This document shows positions 8,985 to 18,204 of a stretch of 64,000 bases of DNA, one piece after another. The stretch is from NCBI RefSeq assembly GCF_002572525.1, contig NZ_PDBS01000001.1:496001-560000 (forward strand), in the 5' to 3' direction. The notes beneath the pieces are model-generated. The model saw only the letters and a list, made by a program, of their open reading frames with translations. It was not told the origin of the DNA and made no database searches. Source of the DNA: Natrinema sp. CBA1119 (lineage in GTDB: Archaea; Halobacteriota; Halobacteria; Halobacteriales; Natrialbaceae). A program made the translations under genes and the position numbers. Positions within the stretch are counted from its first letter, which is position 1. Every line of letters begins with the position of its first letter.

Positions 8985-8997
8985 ACGGGTGACCCAA

Positions 8998-9579
8998 ATG
9001 GCACAGAAACAAGGCCGACTCGTTCGGGAGCCCGAGATGAGCGAGCGCCGTCAAGAGTGGGGTACCATCGCGGAGAACGCACTCCGGGTCGACCGCGCCG
9101 ACGCCGAGGTAATCGTTGACGCCTTGAGCATCGACCACGCAGGATTGTTCAATCTGTTCTACCTGCTTCGCAAGCATTACTGGACCGCTGCAGGTGCAGA
9201 ACACGAGGAAGTCGCTGACTTCCTCGAGGATGCCTACAAGCGCGTTCGCGAGGGTACCGACGACCTCGCAATTCGGATCGTCGAACTCGGGGGGATTCCG
9301 CCAAATACGCCGCCGACGCTTCAGGAACGGGCCGAAGTCCACCTCGAGGCCGAGGATCTCTACGACCTTCGTCCCTCCTTGGACGGTGATCTCGAGGGGT
9401 ATGCGACCCTGATGGTCAGTATGCGCGAACACATCGCTCTCGCGGAAAAAAGAGGCGATCCGGGGACGGCCGAACTGCTCCGTGACCACCTCGAAGACCT
9501 CGAAGCGGACGCCCACGTCATCGAGCAATTACTCGAAGATGAGACGCTCGTTCGGGCGGCGGTGCTGCGGGAACAATGA
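8998..9579 (+). CDS. Dps-like protein lacking ferroxidase ligands (paralogue 2)
   Basis: 193 residues from ATG 8998, collinear with DpsA but with a 9-residue longer N terminus (REPEMSERRQEWGTIAENAL). The four-helix Dps fold and the LGGIP loop are kept. The metal site is not: Tyr61 replaces the first His (KHYW), Ala73 the second, Ile92 the Glu, and only Asp88 is conserved. It is therefore probably unable to oxidise iron by the Dps mechanism. It could be a structural subunit of a mixed cage or a DNA-binding form. Its stop overlaps the start of the third paralogue (ATGA), so those two are likely translationally coupled. Confidence 0.88.
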   Translation: MAQKQGRLVREPEMSERRQEWGTIAENALRVDRADAEVIVDALSIDHAGLFNLFYLLRKHYWTAAGAEHEEVADFLEDAYKRVREGTDDLAIRIVELGGIPPNTPPTLQERAEVHLEAEDLYDLRPSLDGDLEGYATLMVSMREHIALAEKRGDPGTAELLRDHLEDLEADAHVIEQLLEDETLVRAAVLREQ

Positions 9580-10145
9580 CGAGTACACCACACCTTCGAC
9601 AACCCGACCCGTCTCACGTCCGTCAGAAGTGGGGGACGGTAGCCGACAATGCGCTCCGTCTCGAACGGGACGTGGCTGAACAGTTGGTCACAGCCTTGAA
9701 CGGCGAAATATCGGGGCTGTATATCCTCTTCAATCAGGTGCGCAAGCATTACTGGCTCGTCGAGGGAGTCGAATCGGGGCCAATCGGTGACTTCCTCGAG
9801 GATGCTGCCGACCGGCTCACGGAGATGACCGACGATATCGCTATTCGGATCACCGCGCTCGGCGGTGTTCCGGCCTGTGGGCCGATGGGTATCCGCCAAC
9901 ACGCGCCAATGTTCATCGAAGAAGCCCATCACTACGACGTCCGCTCGTCGCTCGAGCGTGACCTCGATGGGTACGCGACGCTCGCGGTGCAGTGGCGTGA
10001 ACATATCGAACTGGCGGACCAGTTCGGCGATGTGGCGACGAGCGAACTCCTGCGCCGCCACCTGAAGACACTCGAAGCGGACGCGCACGTCCTCGATCGA
10101 TACCTCGCCGACGAGACGCTCGTTGTGCGCGACGCGACCGGGTGA
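9576..10145 (+). CDS. Dps-like protein lacking ferroxidase ligands (paralogue 3)
   Basis: 189 residues. The ATG at 9576 overlaps the TGA of the previous gene. It is closer to paralogue 2 than to DpsA: both share the WGT(I/V)AxNALR segment, KHYW, FLEDA and TDDxAIRI. Compared with the ferroxidase site of DpsA it has Tyr59, Gly71, Asp86 and Ile90, so three of four ligands are lost at the same positions as in paralogue 2. This points to one loss followed by duplication. A hairpin followed by a T-rich stretch about 115 bp downstream may end the operon. Confidence 0.88.
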   Translation: MTSTPHLRQPDPSHVRQKWGTVADNALRLERDVAEQLVTALNGEISGLYILFNQVRKHYWLVEGVESGPIGDFLEDAADRLTEMTDDIAIRITALGGVPACGPMGIRQHAPMFIEEAHHYDVRSSLERDLDGYATLAVQWREHIELADQFGDVATSELLRRHLKTLEADAHVLDRYLADETLVVRDATG

Positions 10146-10260
10146 ATCGGTTCGGGGGTAATCCCCACGGCATTCGCGTTATCAGCCAGTATACCGTTCC
10201 CGCCGATACTCGGGACTGAGGTCACCGACGGTTGGTTCGGCGTGCGAAAGAACACGTCCT

Positions 10261-10288
10261 GATACACCCGCAGTGTATCGGTCTTTTG
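10261..10288 (+). terminator. Hairpin plus T-rich tail after the Dps operon
   Basis: GATACAC (10261-10267) pairs with GTGTATC (10273-10279) around a 5-nt loop and is followed by GGTCTTTTGCT. It lies between the Dps genes and the convergent permease gene, and could serve the plus strand. Confidence 0.35.
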
Positions 10289-10417
10289 CTGATCCAAATG
10301 TGTAGGAGAGATGGGGTTTCAACGCGGTCATTTCCGGAGAATAAAACACGTATTTTGGGTCACTACTCGAGGAGCGCTCGATCGATTCCGAGCGACTGTG
10401 CCGCCGTCTTCGGTCGC

Positions 10418-12067
10418 TTACCACAACAAGTGCGGCCAGACGAACGTAAAGAGGAACCAGATGAGCCCCGTCAGGACGACGGTCATAATTGCGTTCAGAA
10501 CGAGCCCCGTCCGGAGCATGTGGCGCTGCTTGACGTAGCCGCTGCCAAACACGATGGCGTTCGGCGGCGTCGCGACCGGGAGCGCGAAGGCGAAACTGGC
10601 GGCGATCGCACCGGCGACCGAGAGAAAGAGCGCGGTCGAGAAGTCGGTCAGCCCGAGCGTTGCCGAGAAGACGCTCCCCAGGCTGATCAGGATGGGGACG
10701 ATGATGCTGGTCGTCGCGGAGTTCGACGTCATCTCGGTCAGGAAGATGACCACCAGGACAACCGCACCGATGACGAGTACGATAGGGGCACCGACGAGGC
10801 CGCCGAACACCGTATCCGCGATCCACTCCGTCGCGCCCGTGTCCGCGAGGGCGTTTGCGAGCGAGATACCGCCGCCGAACAACAACAGCGTTCCCCAGTC
10901 GATGTCGACCAGTTCGTCCCACTCCATCGTATCGGCCAGCACGAGCGCGGGAATCGCAGCGACTCCGACCATCACGTAGTAGAGCAGCCCCTGGTGGCCC
11001 TCGACGCCGAAGACCGTCATTCCGTCCCCGCCGAACAGCGTCGTCAGCCAGACGCTCGAGAGGTACGGCTCGAAGAACTCGCCGAGGCCGCCGAGCATCC
11101 AGAGCCCAGCCGTCACGGCGAAGATCGCCGCCACCCGTTTCCCGCGGGGATCGAGTTCGCCCATGGCCTCGAGTTGGTCGCGGGCGGTGGCTCGAGCCCC
11201 CTCGACTTCCGGAACCTCTGGGGGATACAGCACGTACGTCAGAACGAACCAGACGATCGGGAGCGTCACGACGACGACCGGGAAGCCGACGAGGAACCAG
11301 TCGGCGAATCCGATTTCGTAGTCCAGAATCGCGTTGAGTTGGCCGACAAGGATGGCGTTCGGCGGCGTGCCGATGATCGTTCCGACGCCGCCGACGCTCG
11401 CGGCGTAGGCGGTGCCGAGGAGCATCCCGATCTGGAGGTTCGTAAAGTCGGCCGTCTGTTCGACGGCCCCACCGTCGGCGACCGTATCGGTCGTTTCGGC
11501 CGCCTCGGGATCTCGGGTCAATTCCCCCGCCGACGCGAGATCGTCCCGGTCGAGCACCTGCGTGAGGACGCCGACCGCGATGGGCGTCATCATCGCGGCC
11601 GTCGCGGTGTTCGAGACCCACATCGACAAGACGGCGGTCACGACCATGATCGCGAGGATCAGCCGTCGCGGTGAGCTTCCCATCCTGGCGATGGCGTACA
11701 GCGCGATCCGTCGGTCGATATCGTACTTTTGAATCCCGTTCGCGAGCATAAATCCGGCCAGGAACAGGAAGATGATGTGATCGGCGAACCCGACGAGAGC
11801 GGCGTCCATGGTGTCGTAGACGCCGGTCCCGGTCAACAACACCGGAATCGTCAGTGCGGTGACCGCCAGCGGGAGCGCGCCGCTCACCCAGAGAAAGCCG
11901 GCGAAGAACATCGTCGCGATGGCGTACTGCCCCGTCGTCGAGAGCCCCGACGGGGAGGGCGCGGCCGCGATCGCCACCAACCCGATCCCCGCCAGGAGAA
12001 ATTGTATTATTCGGCCATTTGAGCCGCCCAACAGTCTATGTATCATTGATACAGCGAGAATTATCAC
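10418..12067 (-). CDS. DASS / SLC13 family anion-sodium symporter
   Basis: 549 residues with about 12 membrane segments. The two Na-binding hairpins are clear: SNTATAAMMTPIA in the first half and SNSATTSIIVPI in the second. Each half also has the substrate loop GTPPNAIL or ATPPNAIVFG, the pseudo-twofold repeat of the divalent anion-sodium symporters. Likely substrates are C4-dicarboxylates, sulfate or phosphate; sequence alone does not decide. A hydrophilic insertion (about residues 170-215, rich in Asp/Glu/Ala) sits between helices. The start is either ATG 12067 or 12046. A small HTH gene lies directly upstream on the same strand. Confidence 0.9.
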   Translation of the reverse strand: MIILAVSMIHRLLGGSNGRIIQFLLAGIGLVAIAAAPSPSGLSTTGQYAIATMFFAGFLWVSGALPLAVTALTIPVLLTGTGVYDTMDAALVGFADHIIFLFLAGFMLANGIQKYDIDRRIALYAIARMGSSPRRLILAIMVVTAVLSMWVSNTATAAMMTPIAVGVLTQVLDRDDLASAGELTRDPEAAETTDTVADGGAVEQTADFTNLQIGMLLGTAYAASVGGVGTIIGTPPNAILVGQLNAILDYEIGFADWFLVGFPVVVVTLPIVWFVLTYVLYPPEVPEVEGARATARDQLEAMGELDPRGKRVAAIFAVTAGLWMLGGLGEFFEPYLSSVWLTTLFGGDGMTVFGVEGHQGLLYYVMVGVAAIPALVLADTMEWDELVDIDWGTLLLFGGGISLANALADTGATEWIADTVFGGLVGAPIVLVIGAVVLVVIFLTEMTSNSATTSIIVPILISLGSVFSATLGLTDFSTALFLSVAGAIAASFAFALPVATPPNAIVFGSGYVKQRHMLRTGLVLNAIMTVVLTGLIWFLFTFVWPHLLW

Positions 12068-12114
12068 TATTATTCTTAAGCCCTTTCATTCGCGAACGCG
12101 CCGTACCGTGACGG

Positions 12115-12360
12115 CTAGAAGTGGTCGACGATCGCTCGTACCTGGTCGTCAGTGAGTTCGGAGCCGTAGAGTTTCAAGAGCGTCCGTCGGCGGGAGCGAG
12201 ACAGGGACCGATTCCCGCTCTCGAGCATCGAGATGTGGGCCTGCATCAGCTCGTCGACTTCCCGTTCGACCGCCCGCTGGTCGTACCCGGCGGCGACCCG
12301 AAGGAGCCGCCACGCACGCGGTGAGATACCGTCGAGATCGGGAACGTCGGAAGCGTCCAT
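12115..12360 (-). CDS. Small XRE/HTH-type DNA-binding protein
   Basis: 81 residues. The core is a helix-turn-helix like that of XRE/Cro proteins: ISPRAWRLLRVAAGYDQRAVEREVDEL (helices 1-2) then QAHISMLESGNRSLS as recognition helix, and a C-terminal helical pair (LLKLYGSELTDDQVRAIVDHF). This family of short HTH proteins is common in haloarchaea. It is 48 bp upstream of the permease gene on the same strand, so it may regulate that transporter. The target is an inference. Confidence 0.72.
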   Translation of the reverse strand: MDASDVPDLDGISPRAWRLLRVAAGYDQRAVEREVDELMQAHISMLESGNRSLSRSRRRTLLKLYGSELTDDQVRAIVDHF

Positions 12361-12543
12361 GAAAGTCTGGTACGAGTGAAATGAGAGGCATCGTTGAAAT
12401 GTGCTTCGTCAGGCACCGCCGTCGCTTGCCCCAGCTTGCTTCGAACGAACGGTGATCGCCTCGCTCGCCGCGGCCGTCAGCGGCTTATCGTCCATCGCCG
12501 CTGAACGGAACCGTGCGAGCGGTCACGACGCCCGGTCACCGGC

Positions 12544-13611
12544 TCAGAGCGTGTAGTCGTACGCTCCGTCTTCGGTCGCCAGAAACGCCTCGAGCAGGTC
12601 GATCGTCGCCGCAACGTCGTCGACGTGGGCTGTCTCGGTCACGGTGTGGAGGTATCGCGTCGGAACCGAGATCGCGCCGACCGGTTTCGCGCCGGACGCC
12701 TGCTGGAAGCCCGCCGTGTCGGTGCCGCCCGCGGGGAGGATCTCGAGCTGGTAGTCGATCCCCTCCTCGTCGGCGATCGACTGGAGTCGCCCGTGGAGTT
12801 TGGGGTTCGTGATGACGCTCGAGTCCTTGAGCTTGATCGCGGTGCCGTCGCCGAGTTCGGTGACGCGCTCGCCGGCGTCGAAGCCGGGGATGTCGTTGGC
12901 GACGGTGACGTCCATCGCCAGCGCGAGGTCGGGGTCGATGTCGACGCCCAGCGTCCGAGCGCCCCGCAGGCCGACTTCCTCCTGGACGGTCGCACAGAAG
13001 TGGATCGTCACGTCCGGGTCCGTCAATCGGCGGGCGGCCTCGAGCATGGCAAACAGACAGACCCGATCGTCCAGCGCCTTGCCGGTGATCGTCTCGCCGA
13101 CCCGCTCGGTGGTCTGAGCCATCGTCACGAGGTCGCCCGGGGAGACGCGCTCCTCGAGGTCCTCGTAGGGGAGGCCGGGGTCGACGACGACGTCCTCGAC
13201 TTCAGCCGCTTTCTCGCGTTCGTCCTCGTCCAACGTGTGCGGCGGCGGCGAACCGATGACCGCGGGGATATCCTCCGCCTCGGCGTGGATCGTCACCCGC
13301 TGGGCTTTGAGGACGCGGGCGTCCCAGCCGCCGAGCGCGTCGAGTTCGACGAAGCCGTACTCGTCCTCGCTTCCGCGAACGTGGCGGACCATGAACCCCA
13401 CCTCGTCCATGTGGGCTGCGACGGCCACCGAATAGTCGCTCTCGCCCTCGAGCGTCCCCACGACGTTGCCCATCGCGTCGGTACGGATTCGGTCGACGGA
13501 CTCCTCGAGTTCTCGGACGACGAGGTCGCGAACGCGATCCTCGTAGCCGGGGACACCGCTTGTCTCGGTGAGTTCCGTCAGGAGATCCAGATCGAACGGA
13601 ACGGATGCCAT
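12544..13611 (-). CDS. M42 family metallo-aminopeptidase (TET/FrvX type)
   Basis: 355 residues. The bimetallic site of M42 peptidases is visible in order: AAHMDEVGFMV (first His and general Asp), LDDRVCLFAMLEA (bridging Asp), QEEVGLRGA (catalytic Glu and metal Glu), AMDVTVAND (metal Asp), and PTRYLHTVTETAHVDD (last His). An acidic insertion (DEDEREKAAEVEDVVVD) lies in the apical domain. Members form dodecameric tetrahedral peptidases that remove N-terminal residues from peptides released by the proteasome. The gene stands between two divergent or convergent neighbours and is probably monocistronic. Confidence 0.93.
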   Translation of the reverse strand: MASVPFDLDLLTELTETSGVPGYEDRVRDLVVRELEESVDRIRTDAMGNVVGTLEGESDYSVAVAAHMDEVGFMVRHVRGSEDEYGFVELDALGGWDARVLKAQRVTIHAEAEDIPAVIGSPPPHTLDEDEREKAAEVEDVVVDPGLPYEDLEERVSPGDLVTMAQTTERVGETITGKALDDRVCLFAMLEAARRLTDPDVTIHFCATVQEEVGLRGARTLGVDIDPDLALAMDVTVANDIPGFDAGERVTELGDGTAIKLKDSSVITNPKLHGRLQSIADEEGIDYQLEILPAGGTDTAGFQQASGAKPVGAISVPTRYLHTVTETAHVDDVAATIDLLEAFLATEDGAYDYTL

Positions 13612-13742
13612 GCTCGAAACTGCGTCGGCTTCTCATAAAAGGCCGCGGAAAGAGCGACCGTCACTCCATCTGACGTATCACCGAACGTGAGGCGGGATCC
13701 GTAACCGCGGAGTATTAACGGATCCAACTGCTAACTGTGTCT

Positions 13743-14912
13743 ATGAGTGACGTACGAGTAGCAGGAACAGGGCTGACGCCGTTCGGAAACAGCCCCGAAC
13801 GGACCGGCCGCGATCTCTTCGCCGAAGCGAGCATCACGGCCTTCGAAGCGAGCGGCGTCCCTCGAGACGACGTCGAGGCCGTCCTCTACGGCAACTTCAT
13901 GGGCGAACTCTCCGAACATCAGGGCCATCAGGGACCGCTGATGGCCGAAGCGGCGGGCGTACAGGCCCCCGCGACCCGCTACGAATCCGCGTGTGCCTCG
14001 AGTGGCACCGCCGTCCGCGAGGCCGTCAAACGGATCCGAAACGGTGAGAACGACGTCTTGCTGGTCGGCGGGGCGGAACGGATGACCAACCTCGGTACCG
14101 CGGGCGCGACCGAAGCGCTCGCGATCGCCGCGGACGACCTCTGGGAGGTGCGGGCCGGCGTGACCTTCCCCGGCGCGTACGCGCTGATGGCCCAGGCCTA
14201 CTTCGACCGGTTCGGCGGCGAACACGAGGACCTGGCCCACATCGCCGTCAAGAACCACGCGAACGCCCTGACCAACGAGAAGGCCCAGTACCAGAGCGCG
14301 ATCGAGGTCTCGGACGTCCTCGAGGCCCCGCCGGTCTCGGAACCGCTCGGACTGTACGATGCCTGTCCGATCTCCGACGGCGCGGCCGCGCTCGTGCTGA
14401 CGAGCGAGTCCTACGCCAAAGAGCACGACCTCGAAGCACCCGTTGCGATCACGGGCACCGGGCAGGGCGGCGACCGGATGGCACTACACGACCGCGAACA
14501 TCTCGCTCGCTCGCCCGCCGCGCGCGAGGCCGGCGAAGAGGCCTACGCCGATGCCGGTGTCGACGCGGGCGACGTGGACCTCGCGGAGGTCCACGACTGC
14601 TTTACGATCGCCGAAGTGCTCGCGCTCGAGGCCTTAGATCTCGAGCCGATCGGCGAGGGGATCTCGGCGGCCCGCGACGGGCGGACGACCGCGGACGGCG
14701 AGACGCCGATCAACCTCTCCGGCGGGCTCAAGGCCAAGGGCCATCCCGTCGGCGCGACCGGCGCGTCTCAGATCGCCGAAGTCACCGACCTGCTGGCCGG
14801 CGAGCATCCCAACAGCGAACACGTTGACGGGGCGACGACTGGCGTCGCCCACAACGCGGGCGGCACGGTCGCCAGCGCAACCGTTCACGTCCTGGAGGTG
14901 ACGGATCGATGA
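13743..14912 (+). CDS. Thiolase (acetyl-CoA C-acetyltransferase type)
   Basis: 389 residues from ATG 13743. The nucleophilic Cys is Cys84 in YESACASSG; the second active-site block is NLSGGLKAKGHPVGATG with its His, and the third is the C-terminal HNAGGT. The last block has Asn-Ala-Gly-Gly where bacterial thiolases have a catalytic Cys-Gly-Gly, as in the SCP2-type archaeal thiolases. These condense two acetyl-CoA in the mevalonate pathway or act in acyl-CoA degradation. The stop overlaps the start of the DUF35 gene (ATGA), the conserved archaeal pairing in which DUF35 bridges thiolase and HMG-CoA synthase. Confidence 0.9.
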   Translation: MSDVRVAGTGLTPFGNSPERTGRDLFAEASITAFEASGVPRDDVEAVLYGNFMGELSEHQGHQGPLMAEAAGVQAPATRYESACASSGTAVREAVKRIRNGENDVLLVGGAERMTNLGTAGATEALAIAADDLWEVRAGVTFPGAYALMAQAYFDRFGGEHEDLAHIAVKNHANALTNEKAQYQSAIEVSDVLEAPPVSEPLGLYDACPISDGAAALVLTSESYAKEHDLEAPVAITGTGQGGDRMALHDREHLARSPAAREAGEEAYADAGVDAGDVDLAEVHDCFTIAEVLALEALDLEPIGEGISAARDGRTTADGETPINLSGGLKAKGHPVGATGASQIAEVTDLLAGEHPNSEHVDGATTGVAHNAGGTVASATVHVLEVTDR

Positions 14913-15301
14913 GCGACGCCGAATCCGTCGCCGACGCCGGCTTTGACGAGTGGCTCGACGCCGCCGAAGACGGCAAGGCCTACGCCCTTGAGTGCGCCAA
15001 CGGTCACGGCTCCCTGCCGCCGCGACGGGTGTGCCCCGACTGCGGCTCGACCGACCTCGAGGAGGTCGCCCTGCCCGAGACCGGCGCGGTCCAGACGTTC
15101 ACCATCACGCACGTTCCGACGCCGGCTTTCGAGGAGGACGCTCCGTACGCGACGGCCATCGCCGACTTCGGCTCAGTGGGGATCACGGGACAGGTTATCG
15201 GTGTGGAACCCGGAGACGTCGAGACCGGCATGACGGTCGAACTCGAGATCACGGTCTCCGAGACGACCGGCGAGCGAGTCATCGGATTCCAGCCGGTGTA
15301 A
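14909..15301 (+). CDS. DUF35 OB-fold / zinc-ribbon acyl-CoA-binding partner of thiolase
   Basis: 130 residues. The N-terminal helix (FDEWLDAAEDGKAYAL) is followed by a zinc ribbon with ligands Cys29, His33, Cys42 and Cys45 (ECANGHGSLPPRRVCPDC), so one of the usual four Cys is a His. An OB fold makes up the rest. In archaea this protein forms a complex with thiolase and HMG-CoA synthase that passes acetoacetyl-CoA between active sites. It is translationally coupled to the thiolase gene. No HMG-CoA synthase gene is in the window. Confidence 0.9.
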   Translation: MSDAESVADAGFDEWLDAAEDGKAYALECANGHGSLPPRRVCPDCGSTDLEEVALPETGAVQTFTITHVPTPAFEEDAPYATAIADFGSVGITGQVIGVEPGDVETGMTVELEITVSETTGERVIGFQPV

Positions 15302-15399
15302 CCGATTCCAGTTTGATCGGGGCCGTCGCGACGATCGGTTGACGCGCGGTTTCTTTCGGTCGCCAGAGGCTATTTTTACTTCGGCGAGTACGACATGCT

Positions 15400-16056
15400 A
15401 TGACTCTCTCATCTCGTATCAAGAGCAGCTTCGTCGCGGGACTGATCCTGGTCGCGCCGCTCGCGGTCACGCTGTACATTCTTCGATTTCTCGTCAACTG
15501 GTCGTTGCAGTTCGTCACGCCGGTCGTTCGCGCCGCGGGGTTGGCGCAGTACACGAGAAACGTCGAAGTCGTCGCGCAACTGTTGGCCGTCGTCCTGATC
15601 GTCGCCGCGATCGTCGTGCTGGGCTTTCTCGCCCAGCAGAGCGTCGGACGCCACCTGTTCGGCAACATCGGTCGGCTCGTCAACGTCGTGCCGCTGGTCA
15701 GCACGATCTACGGGAGCGTTCGTCAGGTCGCCGACTCGCTCGTCGAGCGGAAGACGGGCTACGAGAGCGTCGTGCTGGTCGAGTACCCTCGAGAGGGCGT
15801 CTACATGATCGGTCTCGTCACGGGCGAAAGCCCGCGGGCGGTCGAGGACGTGGCCGGGCAGGACGCTTACAACGTCTTCCTGCCGAACAGCCCGAACCCG
15901 ACCGCCGGCCGCTTGGTGTTGCTTCCGGAAGATCAGGTTCACGAGATCGATATGAGCGTGCGCCGCGGGATGCGCCTCATCGTCACGACCGGCATGGGCG
16001 ACGAACGAGAGGAAGCAGCCGTCACACCGACGGCGATCGAGAACGTCCCGAAATAG
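15400..16056 (+). CDS. DUF502 family membrane protein
   Basis: 218 residues. Two membrane helices are clear, FVAGLILVAPLAVTLYILRFL near the N terminus and VVAQLLAVVLIVAAIVVLGFLAQ after a short loop. They are followed by a soluble beta-rich domain containing the conserved IYGSVRQVADSL, VVLVEYPREGVYMIGLVTG and FLPNSPNPTAGRLVLLPEDQV motifs that define DUF502. The biochemical role is unknown. It lies 98 bp after the DUF35 gene and is convergent with the hydrolase gene. Confidence 0.88.
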   Translation: MTLSSRIKSSFVAGLILVAPLAVTLYILRFLVNWSLQFVTPVVRAAGLAQYTRNVEVVAQLLAVVLIVAAIVVLGFLAQQSVGRHLFGNIGRLVNVVPLVSTIYGSVRQVADSLVERKTGYESVVLVEYPREGVYMIGLVTGESPRAVEDVAGQDAYNVFLPNSPNPTAGRLVLLPEDQVHEIDMSVRRGMRLIVTTGMGDEREEAAVTPTAIENVPK

Positions 16057-16083
16057 GGGATCGAAGCCGCCGGAGACGGCCGG

Positions 16084-17028
16084 CTACTCGTCGACGCCGA
16101 TACCGGCCCGCGGGAGTTCCGCGCGCAGGTACTCGACGAACGTGTCGGGATGTTCGGCGTGTGGCAGTTGGGTCGCATAATCGATGACGACCAGATCGAG
16201 GTCGGCCGCCTCGGCGAGATCGCGGCCCTCCCGGAGCGGGACGAGTTCCGCATCGCGCCCCCAGACGAGCGTGGTCGGCGTCTCGAGGGCGGCCAGTTCC
16301 GTCGCGAGGTCGAACTCGGGGTCGAGGGTACCCGCGGCGAAGGAAGCGGGGGCGTAGCGCGCGCCGGGCTGGTGGGCGCTGTCCCAGGCGTACTGGACTT
16401 CGTCGGCGTCGATGCGGTCGGAATCGTAGTAGCCGTCGCGGTCGTAGAAGTACCGGATCGACGGCTTGCTCGCGAGCAGGTTATACAGCGCTGTCCCGAC
16501 GATGGGCGTCCGCAGAAGGGTACGGACCCACGGTCGCGCGTCGCTCGTCTCCTCGGTGGGGCAGATCAACACCAACCGTTCAATATCGGCCTCGTCGGCG
16601 GCGTCGACGGCGAACGCGCCGGTCACCGAGGACGCGACGACGATCGGCTCGTCGGTGATCTCGGCCGCAAAATCGCGGATAAACTCGGTGTAGAGGGATG
16701 CCGAGTAGATCAGCGGCGGCCGCTCCGATCGGGCGAAGCCGGGGAGGTCGACCGCGTAGACGTGGTAGTCGTCGGCCAACTGTTCCATGATCGGCGCGAA
16801 CTCGCGGCTGCTCGCACCCGCGTAGATTCCGTGGAGCAAGAGCATATCGGGGTCGTTCGGATCGCCGGCGACGGTGTAGGTCGATTCGATTCCCCGCCAC
16901 CGATACGTTCGTTCGATACCGGGAAGCGGGCTCTCGAGGTCGCCGGCGCGCCGCTTCAGGAGGTAATTACCGACGACGGCCCCGCCGACGGTTCCGAGCG
17001 CTGCACCGAGGACTGTTCGGGCTTTCAT
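16084..17028 (-). CDS. Alpha/beta hydrolase, possibly membrane anchored
   Basis: 314 residues. The first 20 residues (TVLGAALGTVGGAVVGNYLL) form a Gly/Ala-rich hydrophobic segment that may anchor the protein. The alpha/beta-hydrolase core follows: LLLHGIYAGASSREF (oxyanion region), VYAVDLPGFARSERPP, and the nucleophile elbow VVASSVTGAF. There the usual G-x-S-x-G is Ala-Ser-Ser-Val-Thr-Gly, with the second Ser as likely nucleophile. LVWGRDAELVPL supplies the acid and LPHAEHPDTF the His. The elbow is atypical but all three triad positions exist. Substrate unknown. Confidence 0.82.
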   Translation of the reverse strand: MKARTVLGAALGTVGGAVVGNYLLKRRAGDLESPLPGIERTYRWRGIESTYTVAGDPNDPDMLLLHGIYAGASSREFAPIMEQLADDYHVYAVDLPGFARSERPPLIYSASLYTEFIRDFAAEITDEPIVVASSVTGAFAVDAADEADIERLVLICPTEETSDARPWVRTLLRTPIVGTALYNLLASKPSIRYFYDRDGYYDSDRIDADEVQYAWDSAHQPGARYAPASFAAGTLDPEFDLATELAALETPTTLVWGRDAELVPLREGRDLAEAADLDLVVIDYATQLPHAEHPDTFVEYLRAELPRAGIGVDE

Positions 17029-17109
17029 ACGTGACCGTACGACGGCAACGGCCTTAGACCTCGGGTTCGGGTTCAGAACGTGTCGGGGACGGTGCTGCGA
17101 GCGAGCGCT

Positions 17110-18204
17110 CTATCGCGAGTTTACGTGCGTATCGGTCTCGAGGTCCTCGAGGCAGTCTTCGACGGGCTCGAGTACGTCGCTGGCGATCGTGTACGGATCG
17201 GTCTCGCCCTGGCGGACGGCCTCGGCGAGGCCGTCGATCCCGCCGGCGGCGGCGAGTTCCTCCTCAAGCATCGAGTGGACATCCTCGCGCAACAGAGTGC
17301 GAATCTCCTCGGCGTAGCGCGTGCGTACCTGCTCGGCGTGCTCGCCGGAGTCGACGAGGTAGTCCCGGTGGGCTGCGAGTTCGTCGATGAACTCGTCGAC
17401 GCCGGTGCCGTGGATGGCGACGGTCTCGACGATCGGCGGCGTCCAGCCCTCGTCGATCCCGTCGTCCTCGTCCGGCTCCCCGTCCCAGTCGTCGTGGGCG
17501 TCGATGACCTCCTGGCTGTGGTGGCCGCCGCCACCGGCGAGGTCGCCCCCGTCGCCGAGCTGGATCATCTCTCGCAGTTCCTGAACGGTCCGGTCGGCCC
17601 CGTCGCGGTCGGCCTTGTTGACGACGAAAATGTCGGCGATCTCGAGGATGCCGGCTTTCAGCGTCTGGATGTCGTCGCCGGAGCCAGGTGGCACGAGCAC
17701 GGCGACGGTGTCGGCGGTGCGGACGATGTCGATTTCGTTTTGCCCTGCGCCGACGGTCTCGATGATGATCTTGTCCTTGCCGAAGGCGTCCATCGCCTTC
17801 ACGGCGTCCGCGGTGGCCGTCGAGAGACCCCCGAGCGTGCCGCGGGCGCTCATCGACCGGACGAAAACGTCCATATCGCCCACCGTCGAGGCCATCCGGA
17901 TCCGATCACCCAGTACGGCCCCACCGGTAAACGGCGAGGAGGGATCTATCGCGATGATCCCGACGGTTTCACCCCGATCCCGGTAGGACTCGGCGAGTTT
18001 GTCGACCAGAGTGGACTTCCCCGCGCCCGGCGAGCCAGTGATGCCGATCACGTCGGCGCTCCCCGTGTGGGCGTACAGTTCCGAGACCAGATCGCGATAC
18101 CCCGGCGAACGGTTCTCGATTTTCGAAATGGTCCGGGCGAGCGCGCGGTGTTCCCCCGCCAGCAGCGCCTCGAGCAGCGCTCGGTCGTCGGGGTCCACGC
18201 TCAT
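17110..18204 (-). CDS. meaB: MeaB-type GTPase, methylmalonyl-CoA mutase chaperone
   Basis: 364 residues from ATG 18204. The P-loop is GSPGAGKST at 57-65, followed by [21 protein letters not shown], the [10 protein letters not shown] switch segment, [11 protein letters not shown] (G3), and VVNKAD (G4), all as in MeaB/ArgK/MMAA. A His/Gly/Asp-rich insertion (GGGGHHSQ, then many Asp/Glu) in the middle of the G domain is a halophilic feature. MeaB loads and protects the adenosylcobalamin of methylmalonyl-CoA mutase. The start overlaps the stop of the B12-binding subunit gene by 4 bp, so the two are coupled. Confidence 0.95.
   Translation of the reverse strand: MSVDPDDRALLEALLAGEHRALARTISKIENRSPGYRDLVSELYAHTGSADVIGITGSPGAGKSTLVDKLAESYRDRGETVGIIAIDPSSPFTGGAVLGDRIRMASTVGDMDVFVRSMSARGTLGGLSTATADAVKAMDAFGKDKIIIETVGAGQNEIDIVRTADTVAVLVPPGSGDDIQTLKAGILEIADIFVVNKADRDGADRTVQELREMIQLGDGGDLAGGGGHHSQEVIDAHDDWDGEPDEDDGIDEGWTPPIVETVAIHGTGVDEFIDELAAHRDYLVDSGEHAEQVRTRYAEEIRTLLREDVHSMLEEELAAAGGIDGLAEAVRQGETDPYTIASDVLEPVEDCLEDLETDTHVNSR

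Noticed and set aside
12409-12495. 28-residue minus-strand frame (MDDKPLTAAASEAITVRS)
   Set aside because: Too short and without homology-like features to separate from chance.
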